Positions 55,074 to 64,000 of a DNA stretch of 64,000 nt are shown piece by piece. A program made the translations under genes and the position numbers. Position 1 is the first letter of the stretch; every line of letters starts with the position of its first letter. The notes under the pieces were generated by a model. It saw only the letters and a list, made by a program, of their open reading frames with translations. It did no database searches and was not told the DNA's origin. Source of the stretch: Actinostola sp. cb2023 (taxonomy: Eukaryota; Cnidaria; Anthozoa; Actiniaria; Actinostolidae); contig JAUJYZ010000634.1 in assembly GCA_033675265.1 (NCBI GenBank), forward strand, positions 124,001 through 188,000, written 5' to 3'.

Positions 55074-57911
55074 TTACGAAGATCGAGTGGCCGAGTGCCG
55101 TAAAGGGAATGGGTCTAGCATATAATTAGGATAAAATCCCGGATGTGACACAAATTTCTGTGCGATGGTTTTGTCACAAATCTTGGGAAGATTGTTACAC
55201 AGGCTGTAGGGATTGTCGATTTCAGTGGAGCAGATTGGGTAGCCTTCTTCGTAGAGCGTACGATAAGTATTTTGCCCTTTTGGAAGTAGGTATACTACTC
55301 TGGTGTTTGGATTCATTGCTGAAACTGAACTTCCAGAGATAGAAGTCATTGTTACCTGTGTGGTGGTGTACCCCTGAGCTGATGAGTCTGCATATGTTTT
55401 GTGAGGAAGAAAGAGTTTTAAACTTTTAATGAAAGGAATTGAACTTTGTCCGGGTATAATCCATCCATATTCTGTCAGCCAGTTTTTATCAACAGGAATT
55501 TGGAAAATAACTGTTTCTCCTCTTGCTAGTGCTTGCAGGTCAACAACACCGGTATCGCCATCTGACTGTGCCCTGGTTGGAATATACACATGTCTTTCAA
55601 TCTCATCATATGGAGTGTTATCGTTATAGGAAATTAGAGCATCGATATTTTCCTTGACAAAGAGACCATTGATTGTTGAGCAAGGCTGAACACGTTTTTC
55701 TAGATTTTTGTATTCCAGGACGTTACAGTAAACTGATATAACCTTCTGAAATTTACTTTGCATCATGAAGAACCCAGTCATGAGTTGGCTTGCTTCTATA
55801 ACATCATGTTTGCCCTCGATATTCTTTGCAAATCTTTGTGCCAGATTACCACGAACAACTGCAGCAACGGAGTCGACCAGTTGAAACTGGAAGTCAAAGA
55901 TATCTTCTCTTAGAGTAAAGAATTGTGCAAGAGTTCCTTCTAGTCGTTCACATAGCAGCTTGCCTCCAGCGATGCCCTTAGGAATGGAACCTGCTATTCC
56001 AACTTCGCCATTGAGCACGTCACAGGTGGCATCTTTGAATGCGGACCACAAAGCGTCGTTCTTCGCCAGTATGGATCGGTCTGTTTGTGGAGTATAGGTT
56101 CCGTATTCTTCTAAAAACTTGTCAGAATCCTCTCCAATATCGTTTTCTTGGCCATTTCTTATTTTGTCAACAACACTCTGAAGTGTTGAAATCTGTTCTG
56201 CATTACTCCCAAACGCTCTTGTGAGCTGCAACGAGTCCTTAGTCAAATCGTCCAGGGCAACAAAAAGTGCTATTCCGTGTGCAAGCTCTGCTGCGGCATT
56301 AGCAACTTTCCCTGTTTGGTCCAAGACATCCTTAACGTCAGGTCCTGCGAAAATTAACTTTAAAGGGTTACTATTAGTCAGTATCAAGGCTGCAAGTTTT
56401 GCTGTTTCCTCTGCCAAATTGGCAGCCAAAACTACTTCCATCAACGTCATTGCTTCTTTGATGTCTTTTGTGAGCTTTGTTTCAACAGTTGCAAGAGTTG
56501 TGGTATACTTGTCCAGAGAGTCTTTCAAAAAGGCAGCATCTGCTGAGGCAATTCCTTGGTCAAACTTTGCAAGACCTTCAAAGAATGTGGAGAGTCCTGA
56601 CACCGAAGCCTGCATGTTGTCATCAAGTTTATTTATTCTGCCCAACAGTTCAAAATGCTGGAGATTTTCCTTTTGTAACGTAACCAGTTGTTCATAGTCA
56701 ATTTGAGAGGATTCGCGAAGGTCTTTCACTTTTTTATCGCCTTTGTTTTGATTCCGTTGAATTTTCTTAACAAGTTTGTACTGTTGATAAAAATTGTCAT
56801 GCGGGCAGGCTGCAACAAACTTGATTAAATCACATTGTTTCTTTGAAATTTCCAAAGCCTCTTCTTTTTCTTCTACCATGGATAACGCGACGTCAAGTTT
56901 TGTAAAAGCAGACCCTGACACAGCATCGTTGTAAAAGTTATTCCAAGTCATACCCCAGTACGATGGCAGAGATGCAGCATAGGATATCAGTCGATCTGCA
57001 TCTTCCAAGACTTTATGAAATGTGCCTAGATAATCGCACTCTTCACTTTGACAGTTTTGAGGACATAATCGTTGGAAGATCATTTCATTGATTTGGTACC
57101 AGAAAATACCAGTCATCATGGGTAGAGCCTTCTTGACATCACATTTATTATCTACTGTGCACACTGATATGGTCTCTTCTAAATACTTCATGGTATTCAT
57201 AGCTACCTGGAATTGTCCTTTGTGTTCTGCGATCGCTTTTTGTTTCAAACGCTCCTGTTCCTTTACTACAGCCATAGCCGATGCCGCCATTCTTTCTTGC
57301 ATTCCTTCAATGTCCCATCTTTTTGAAACCGCTGGCATTTTATTGGCGTACAGGGATGTTTCAGGTGTTGGGCATGTTTGAATATCATTACAAACCTTTG
57401 TTATGGATATTTCTTGCAAATCATCAAGGCTCTCAGAATAAGAGATATTAGCCACTGCTTGACAAATATTGGAAAAAGGAATGGTATGTGATTTAATTCC
57501 TGGATTATCTAAAAATGGGACAACACTTTCAAGTATTACAGAGAAGACTTTCGCCATACGTCGGTTGTTATTTTCTCGTAACGTATAACTTCTTATCAGA
57601 ACGCCTATGGCGCTAGGCTCGGCTGAAATGGCTTGACGAAGTATTTCCAAGTTGTTTCTTGATTGAGGACGATCAAGTGGAGATTTCACGAATTCTTCAG
57701 CTGCACGCTGTATATTTTTTATAACATCGATGAATCTTTGTAGAGTCTTCGCCTGATCGATGTTCGATTTCGTTGATTCCATCGAAGATGTCATCCTTTG
57801 TTTTGCTTGGATCAGCAGGGATAAGGTCGTGGTAAAACTGCTCTCTTGACATTGGGCACCAACGAACACCATACCAGCGAGCACCAACAAGAACATGTTC
57901 TGGCTAACCAT
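55074..57911 (-). CDS. Large secreted protein (945 aa), uninterrupted by introns
   Basis: It begins with a signal peptide (MFLLVLAGMVFVGAQC at residues 6-21). Most of the rest is alpha-helical with heptad-like stretches (SSFTTTLSLLIQAKQRMTSS onwards) and scattered cysteines. The last ~170 residues look like a beta-rich domain (VIFQIPVDKNWLTEYGWIIP, IKSLKLFLPHKTY, GYPICSTEIDNPYSLCNNLP). The final ~25 codons may be intronic read-through if a 3' exon is used. A TTACTTGCAG upstream of the ATG (about 57947) may be a 5' UTR splice acceptor. The family is not recognised. This is probably a host extracellular protein. Confidence 0.75.
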   Translation of the reverse strand: MVSQNMFLLVLAGMVFVGAQCQESSFTTTLSLLIQAKQRMTSSMESTKSNIDQAKTLQRFIDVIKNIQRAAEEFVKSPLDRPQSRNNLEILRQAISAEPSAIGVLIRSYTLRENNNRRMAKVFSVILESVVPFLDNPGIKSHTIPFSNICQAVANISYSESLDDLQEISITKVCNDIQTCPTPETSLYANKMPAVSKRWDIEGMQERMAASAMAVVKEQERLKQKAIAEHKGQFQVAMNTMKYLEETISVCTVDNKCDVKKALPMMTGIFWYQINEMIFQRLCPQNCQSEECDYLGTFHKVLEDADRLISYAASLPSYWGMTWNNFYNDAVSGSAFTKLDVALSMVEEKEEALEISKKQCDLIKFVAACPHDNFYQQYKLVKKIQRNQNKGDKKVKDLRESSQIDYEQLVTLQKENLQHFELLGRINKLDDNMQASVSGLSTFFEGLAKFDQGIASADAAFLKDSLDKYTTTLATVETKLTKDIKEAMTLMEVVLAANLAEETAKLAALILTNSNPLKLIFAGPDVKDVLDQTGKVANAAAELAHGIALFVALDDLTKDSLQLTRAFGSNAEQISTLQSVVDKIRNGQENDIGEDSDKFLEEYGTYTPQTDRSILAKNDALWSAFKDATCDVLNGEVGIAGSIPKGIAGGKLLCERLEGTLAQFFTLREDIFDFQFQLVDSVAAVVRGNLAQRFAKNIEGKHDVIEASQLMTGFFMMQSKFQKVISVYCNVLEYKNLEKRVQPCSTINGLFVKENIDALISYNDNTPYDEIERHVYIPTRAQSDGDTGVVDLQALARGETVIFQIPVDKNWLTEYGWIIPGQSSIPFIKSLKLFLPHKTYADSSAQGYTTTQVTMTSISGSSVSAMNPNTRVVYLLPKGQNTYRTLYEEGYPICSTEIDNPYSLCNNLPKICDKTIAQKFVSHPGFYPNYMLDPFPLRHSATRSS

Positions 57912-58080
57912 GATGAGCTCGCCTCTTTTCTACAGCCAGGTATTCCTGCAAGTAATAGAGTGTACGTTTTACCAATTTTATACCAATATTATATTTAATT
58001 TCTACATTTGCAGCAAGAGTAGTATACTACGACTACTCATCTAGGGGGAATACATATAGTTACAAATACATGTACAATAA
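57912..58080. other. Upstream region of the secreted-protein gene
   Basis: AT-rich, with a possible 3' splice site near 57947. No clear TATA box or other motif. Confidence 0.4.
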
Positions 58081-58088
58081 TTGGTTAC

Positions 58089-58226
58089 GCCGAAGACGAA
58101 GACGAAGACGAAGACGAAGACGAAGACGAAGACGAAGACGAAGACGAAGACGAAGACGAAGACGAAGACGAAGACGAAGAAAAAGACGAAGACGAAGACG
58201 AAGACAAAGACGAAGACGAAGACGGC
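58089..58226 (+). repeat. (GACGAA)n hexanucleotide microsatellite
   Basis: About 22 copies of GACGAA with two interruptions (GAAAAAGAC, GACAAAGAC). It is open in several frames (poly Arg, Lys-Thr, Phe-Val) only because of the repeat, so these are not genes. Confidence 0.97.
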
Positions 58227-58269
58227 AAAACACAAATACCAATTTTATAAACTACTCAACCAAAAATAT

Positions 58270-58443
58270 TACAGTCGAACCTCTCCTAACAGCCACCTCC
58301 CCAAAACGGCCACCTCTCTGTAACGGCCAGCGGTTTTTGTCCCGTCCACCAGCAAGCCCGTACATTTATTCGTTTTTAAAACCTCTACACAACGGCCACA
58401 ATATTTTGTTCCGAGGTGGCCGTTGTGGAGAGGTTCGACTGTA
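58270..58443. mobile_element. Tigger/pogo-like MITE (170 bp) with TA duplication
   Basis: Inverted ends CAGTCGAACCTCTCC and GGAGAGGTTCGACTG flanked by TA on both sides. The inner sequence has AACGGCCACCTC and its complement. The terminal sequence resembles that of the Tc1/mariner Tigger group. It is too short to encode a transposase. Confidence 0.8.
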
Positions 58444-58556
58444 ATTTCAGAAGATAAGTTTAGAAGAAAACATTTCTTTTTGTGGGATATCGAAGTGACG
58501 CTTGTATTAGGTTATCAACTCTAAGTAAAGAGCCGTTGATATTGCGGTATATAACT

Positions 58557-59092
58557 GATATACACCTATTCCAAATATCGTTGTCCGGGTCGAAAGCAAC
58601 AAGCAACAAGCTGACGACCGCAAAGGACTTTGGGAATCTCCTAATTAATTTATTTATCCGTGGTATTTGAGAAGTTATCCCACAGGGAGCCCAAGCTCAT
58701 TATCTGTGAAGACCGTTGTTTAATTTGCATATTTACAGTAAATGTATGTAGCTTTAAAACATCCCTCCGTATTTCAAGATTTTTCGTAAATAATAAAACG
58801 TTTTTTTCACTAATGTGTTGTTCTTACTACTTTCGATGCTGTGACGGCATTTCAGCGCCATTAGAGCGTTTTTCACGAAAACAACGGTCTTCACAGATAA
58901 TGAGCTTGGGCTCCCTGTGGTTATCCCTACGGACGTTGAATAGCAATCATTTGGAACTATTCGGCTATTTGAAAATGCATGTTGTCAAAATGTCTATGGA
59001 TGAATAAATGAATAAGGAGAAAGTCCCAAAGTCCTTTGCGGTCGTCAGCTTGTTGCTTTCGGCCCGGACAACGATTTTTGGAATAGGTGTAT
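58557..59092. mobile_element. Fold-back element with two nested inverted repeats (~535 bp)
   Basis: Outer arms: about 58559-58655 and 58998-59092 (TACACCTATTCCAAA, then CGTTGTCCGGG, GCTGACGACCGCAAAGGACT). Inner arms: about 58679-58723 and 58877-58921 (CACAGGGAGCCCAAGCTCAT, then TATCTGTGAAGACCGTTGTT). The left outer arm has an 8-bp internal duplication (AACAAGCAACAAGC). No coding capacity. Confidence 0.85.
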
Positions 59093-59360
59093 ACACTCGA
59101 TTGCAGAATGGTTGTAGTATTTATACAAATATCTAATTGAGATACAAAGTGTGATCTGAAACATCACTTATTTGCATGCATCTAATATATCTGAAACATC
59201 AATTTTAGATTAGTATCGCATCCAGCAAGGCTAAAACAAGAATTTTCAGGTCCATTTTGTGCTTAAACAGTTGTATTTTAGCATGTTTACATTTTGCATC
59301 TCATTAGATATTAGTATATTTGTATAAATATACTACAGCGTTTCTGCAATCGGGTGTATA
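59090..59360. mobile_element. Inverted-repeat element (~270 bp), MITE-like
   Basis: Arms of about 60-70 bp starting TACACTCGATTGCAGAA and ending TTCTGCAATCGGGTGTA, with GTAGTATTTATACAAATAT-like sequence in both. TATA at both edges may include a TA duplication. It directly abuts the preceding fold-back. Confidence 0.75.
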
Positions 59361-59503
59361 TGTATGTGTCTATCCTCCTGATACCGAGATATCCTATCGA
59401 GTGGAGGAGAAACATAATATGCCGAATCAAAACCGAAATAGATAACCTATATAAATATTAGATTTACTCTTGGTATTTAATAAATAAATATGTAAATATA
59501 TTT

Positions 59504-59618
59504 AACAATTATTCGCCTCAGGCTCAGTGATTATCAGTGAATATTCACCGAGACGAAGTCGAGGCGAAGTCGAGGTGAATTTTCCCCATAATCACTGAGC
59601 CTGAGGCGAATAATTGTT
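59504..59618. repeat. 115-bp palindromic fold-back
   Basis: Perfect arms of about 31 bp: AACAATTATTCGCCTCAGGC then TCAGTGATTAT, and the reverse complement at 59588-59618. The loop contains CGAAGTCGAGG twice. Probably a short non-autonomous transposon. Confidence 0.85.
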
Positions 59619-59970
59619 TTAGAATATTTTTAGACTTAAATATCAGAGAAAAGACGAAATTCAGGATAAACAAACCTAATAAATTATAGGAGGACATAAT
59701 AATAATAGGAATACAGCGATGAGGGCAGTAACATGACGAATTGCTTCCTTATTAGTCGGGCTTCCTGTGGAAGGAGCCCGACTCTAGAAATGCAGAGCGT
59801 TCTTCTTCGTCGACCCCAAAAAGCATATTGGGTTCTACAGCGCATGCACCTAGACATGAAGTCTGGCCAAGAAAGATTACAAAGCACAAACCAATCAGGG
59901 AAAGCACCGGAGGTCAAGGGGCCAAAATATAAGTATTTTCTCGTCTAAATCTAAATTTAGATTGAAACAG

Positions 59971-60198
59971 GACGCTCTAGTAGCGTGAAGTCGGGTTATT
60001 AACGTTTTTACTGATATACTGTAAAGTTCGCAGTACTGAAATTGCAAGGAAAGCATGTTCTATCGAGCTCGAGTCATGCAACGACGAGCAACCAAAAACT
60101 GTTTCAATCGCACTGAAAATCGCACTATAGGATATCTATATTTAGTTCAAATAGGTTACATTTCATTTAGAAGCCCGACTTCACGCTAGAAGAGCGTC
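59971..60198. mobile_element. Inverted-repeat element with GACGCTCT ends (~228 bp)
   Basis: The left arm GACGCTCTAGTAGCGTGAAG then TCGGG matches the reverse complement of 60170-60198 with a few differences. A second AGCCCGACT block at 59778 suggests a related fragment just upstream. No frame. Confidence 0.7.
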
Positions 60199-60371
60199 TA
60201 GTTATTACTAACTTTACTAAGAACAATATATAAAAAGTAATTTTCACAATATAGAGAAATATTATATTAATAATTGCCATCATTTTCAAGTCAGTATGTT
60301 CACATAATTAGATTTACTCCAAGAGAGTCACCTTGGATGTCCAGTTCGGTTGGTAACTCTCCCGTGGGTGT

Positions 60372-60730
60372 ACTCCCTTTGTCCAAGTGGTAGGGGTGAT
60401 CGCCGGTCCTTTTAGGGTTGAAAATATTTCCTGTGTGGACCTTTTAGGGGTTCCGACTCAAAAGTCAGTTACGTAACATCACTCCGTACCTTTTAGGGTC
60501 AATTGTTATTTATTTTGTTTATTGGACAAACATGAAAGAACAGAAGAAAGATGTTGTCCAGTCACTGATTAAACGATATCAGCACAATCACGTTTTCGCC
60601 ATATATGGGCGTACCTTTTAGGGGTCGAAATGAACATGGCTTCAACAGCTATTTTAATTTATGCGTCTCTTTTGGGGGTCGTTTCCAAAACCGACCGCCG
60701 ATCACCCCTACCACTTGGACAAAGGGAGTA
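60372..60730. repeat. Fold-back repeat with ACCTTTTAGGG motifs (~360 bp)
   Basis: Arms ACTCCCTTTGTCCAAGTGGT then AGGGGTGATCGCCGGT at 60372-60407, and the reverse complement at about 60690-60730. Between them ACCTTTTAGGG occurs repeatedly (about 60440, 60490 and 60611). No gene. Confidence 0.75.
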
Positions 60731-60859
60731 CCGCTCATTTGCATATTCACGTGCCGAACGTTTTATTTTGAAAACAAAAATATGTACTTGTTTTCTCGAT
60801 TTGTATTCTTTCAATACCCATGATATTATATAGGTCATAAATAACAAAGAAAACAATTA

Positions 60860-61558
60860 TTTTCTAAAATGGTAAGTTTTTGAAAATCCAACGAAAGCGA
60901 GCGGAGTTACGGCAAGCCAAAGTGATCCAGAGTTCTATTAAATTTCCGCGCGTTTGCCCCAATTCAAAATGGCGGACGAAAGCGTGAAGTGGCTTATTAT
61001 ATCTTGAAAGATATCTTTGGACTGAAGTATATTATACCCTGATCCACTTGTATGTTTACCGTATATATGTGTACCTATATAATTGTAATGTAGACTTAGT
61101 TCATTTCCTAATCTTAGATTTTCTTTTTTCTTCCTTGCCTGTTATAAATTAGAAACATAAGTAGGCTGGGGGCTAACAATAGAAAACTTATCAGTTAATT
61201 TAGCCCCCAGCACAACATTACTCTTAATTAATATAGTTGATTTTTCTCTTCTCTTTTTCTCTTATTATAAATTACATATGTCACCTTGTATGAATTTTTT
61301 TATGAATTTTTTGAGTAAATAAGGCATTTAATTCATTCAAGTTCAAAACAACGCAAACATGACAATCTAATATTAGTAGCAAAACTTCATTCCTATCAAC
61401 ACAATATTCTTGTTACATGACTTTTTAAAGATCAATACCTTACACAAAAGCCTTTAGTTCTGTTATGTTAGCGAACTGCAATCCCTGGGTTGATGTAGAA
61501 GTGACTAGTTATCGACTCAACTACACTGTAATATTGAATCACAAATATTTTATAAGCA
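60860..61558. other. Intergenic DNA with one hairpin and a YY1-like motif
   Basis: CAAAATGGCGG at about 60966 is a promoter-type motif but has no frame nearby. A hairpin at 61164-61212 has arms GCTGGGGGCTAA and TTAGCCCCCAGC. Otherwise AT-rich with nothing recognised. Confidence 0.5.
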
Positions 61559-64000
61559 GGTTGATGTATTTTTATATTTCATACTTTAACAGTTTTGTTA
61601 TGGTACCAGTCATTCTCTAAGCTTTATGTAATCCCTAATATTTTATAATCAGATTGACGTATTTTTCTATTTTATACTTTAACAGTTTTGCTACACCCGT
61701 CGTTCTAGACTAAGCTTTGTGTAATACGAAACATTCTTTTCAGCAGGTTGCTGTATTTTTATATTTCATACTTTAACAGTTTTGCTACACCCGTCGTTCT
61801 AGACTAAGCTTTGTGTAATACGAAACATTCTTTTCTGTAGGTTGCTGTATTTTATATTTTATACTTTAACAGTTTTGCTACACTCGTCGTTCTAGACTAA
61901 GCTTTGTGTAATACGAAACATTATTTTCTGTAGGTTGATGTTTTTTATATTTTATACTTTAACAGTTTTGCTACACTCGTCGTTCTAGACTAAGCTTTGT
62001 GTAATACGAAACATTCTTTTCTGTAGGTTGATGTATTTTTATATTTTATACTTTAACAGTTTTGCTACACCCGTCGTTCTAGACTAAGCTTTGTGTAATA
62101 CGAAACATTCTTTTCTGTAGGTTGCTGTATTTTTATATTTCATACTTTAACAGTCTTGCTACACATGTCTTTCTAGACTAAGCTTTGTGTAATACGAAAC
62201 ATTCTTTTCTGTAGGTTGATGTATTTTTATATTTTATACTTTAATAGTCTTGCTACACATGTCTTTCTAGACTAAGCTTTGTTAATACGAAACATTCTTT
62301 TCTGTAGGTTGATGTATTTATATATTTCATACTTTAACAGTTTTGCTACACTCGTCGTTCTAGACTAAGCTTTGTGTAATACGAAACATTCTTTTCTGTA
62401 GGTTGATGTATTTTATATTTTATACTTTAACACTTTTGCTACACTCGTCGTTCTAGACTAAGCTTTGTGTAATACGAAACATTCTTTTCTGTAGGTTGAT
62501 GTATTTTTATATTTTATACTTTAACAGTCTTGCTACACATGTCTTTCTAGACTAAGCTTTGTGTAATACGAAACATTCTTTTCTGTAGGTTGATGTATTT
62601 TTATATTTTATACTTTAATAGTCTTGCTACACATGTCTTTCTAGACTAAGCTTTGTTTAATACGAAACATTCTTTTCTGTAGGTTGATGTGTATTTATAT
62701 ATTTCATACTTTAACAGTTTTGCTACACTCGTCGTTCTAGACTAAGCTTTGTGTAATACGAAACATTCTTTTCTGTAGGTTGATGTATTTTTATATTTTA
62801 TACTTTAACAGTTTTGCTACACTCGTCGTTCTAGACTAAGCTTTGTGTAATACGAAACATTCTTTTCTGTAGGTTGATGTATTTTTATATTTTATACTTT
62901 AACAGTTTTGCTACACATGTCTTTCTAGACTAAGCTTTGTGTAATACGAAACATTATTTTCTGTAGGTTTGATGTATTTTTATATTTTATACTTTAACAG
63001 TTTTGCTACACCCGTCGTTCTAGACTAAGCTTTATGTAATACGAAACATTCTTTTCAGCAGGTTGATGTATTTTTATATTTTATACTTTAACAGTTTTGC
63101 TACACCCGTCGTTCTAGACTAAGCTTTGTGTAATACAAAACATTATTTTCTGTAGGTTGATGTATTTTATATTTTATACTTTAGCAGTCTTGCTACACAT
63201 GTCTTTCTAGACTAAGCTTTGTGTAATACGAAACATTCTTTTCTGTAGGTTGATGTATTTTTATATTTTATACTTTAACAGTTTTGCTACACCCGTCGTT
63301 CTAGACTAAGCTTTATGTAATACGAAACATTCTTTTCAGCAGGTTGATGTATTTATATATTTTATACTTTAACAGTCTTACTACACCCGTCGTTCTAGAC
63401 TAAGCTTTGTGTAATACAAAACATTCTTTTCTGTAGGTTGATGTATTTTATATTTTATACTTTAGCAGTTTTGCTACACTCGTCGTTCTAGACTAAGCTT
63501 TGTGTAATACGAAACATTCTTTTCTGTAGGTTGATGTATTTTCATATTTTATACTTTAACAGTTTTGCTACACCCGTCGTTCTAGACTAAGCTTTGTGTA
63601 ATACGAAACATTATTTTCTATAGGTTGATGTATTTTTATATTTTATACTTTAACAGTCTTGCTACACATGTCTTTCTAGACTAAGCTTTGTGTAATACGA
63701 AACATTCTTTTCAGCAGGTTGATGTATTTTTATATTTTATACTTTAACAGTTTTGCTACACATGTCTTTCTAGACTAAGCTTTGTTTAATACGAAACATT
63801 CTTTTCTGTAGGTTGATGTATTTATATATTTTATACTTTAACAGTTTTGCTACACCCGTCGTTCTAGACTAAGCTTTGTGTAATACGAAACATTCTTTTC
63901 TGTGTAGGTTGCTGTATTTTTATATTTTATACTTTAACAGTATTGCTACACCCGTCGTTCTAGACTAAGCTTTGTGTAATACGAAACATTATTTTCTGCA
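61559..64000 (+). repeat. Second satellite block, continuing past the window end
   Basis: About 26 monomers of the same 94-bp family in the same orientation as the first block. The first two are the diverged TTATGGTACCAGTCATTCTC type (61598). A local variant, CTTGCTACACATGTCTTTCT, recurs from 62155 on and is absent from the first block, so this block is homogenised separately. Confidence 0.97.

Noticed and set aside
58070..58444. Arg-rich, Lys-Thr and Phe-Val frames
   Set aside because: They are translations of the GACGAA microsatellite.
61480..61520. Short similarity between GCAATCCCTGGGTTGATGTA and the left-edge exon's complement
   Set aside because: Only about 30 bp with several mismatches and no open frame; too short to claim a gene fragment.
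1..64000. tRNA or rRNA genes
   Set aside because: I saw no cloverleaf with A and B boxes or rRNA-like stretch by eye; a tRNA scan would be needed to exclude one.

Overview
The window is animal (metazoan) nuclear DNA. It has GT-AG introns, AATAAA signals, short inverted-repeat transposons, a large 94-bp satellite, and two nested Polinton-type (Maverick) DNA elements. The base composition and gene types suggest a marine invertebrate, possibly a cnidarian, but nothing here fixes the species.

Layout. (1) 1-4667: the 5' ten exons of a minus-strand host gene with a Myb/SANT-like N-terminus, running off the left edge. (2) 4771-30355: a tandem satellite, unit about 94 bp, with several higher-order repeat domains, interrupted by a 0.37-kb unrelated segment. 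(3) 30356-51728: a 21.4-kb composite inserted in the satellite, bounded by 0.9-kb terminal inverted repeats and a perfect 6-bp target duplication (GTTCAA). (4) 51729-53515: the satellite resumes and decays. (5) 53516-61558: host DNA with a secreted-protein gene and a cluster of small fold-back elements. (6) 61559-64000: the satellite again, to the window end.

The composite is the main result. It is two elements, one inside the other. The outer element is only about 5.0 kb after the insert is subtracted. It encodes a zinc-finger packaging-type ATPase, a 108-aa protein and an acidic Cys-rich protein, with no recognisable polymerase, integrase or capsid, yet it has Polinton-type ends (AG...CT, 6-bp duplication). 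A 16.35-kb Polinton (31785-48138) with 155-bp terminal repeats and its own target duplication (TGCTCT) has inserted into the ATPase gene. The two halves of that gene sit on either side of the inner Polinton, on the same strand and in the same frame.

The inner Polinton carries a protein-primed-type DNA polymerase B, retroviral-like integrase, packaging ATPase, capsid-like protein, VLTF3-like late transcription factor, C2H2 and zinc-ribbon proteins, a sliding-clamp candidate, a BRO-N/VRR-NUC nuclease and a block of membrane or structural proteins. Almost every gene starts directly after a TATAT motif, which probably marks late promoters served by the VLTF3-like factor. Four genes carry single-base frameshifts, seven in all and four in A-runs, so they are either recent decay or long-read assembly error.
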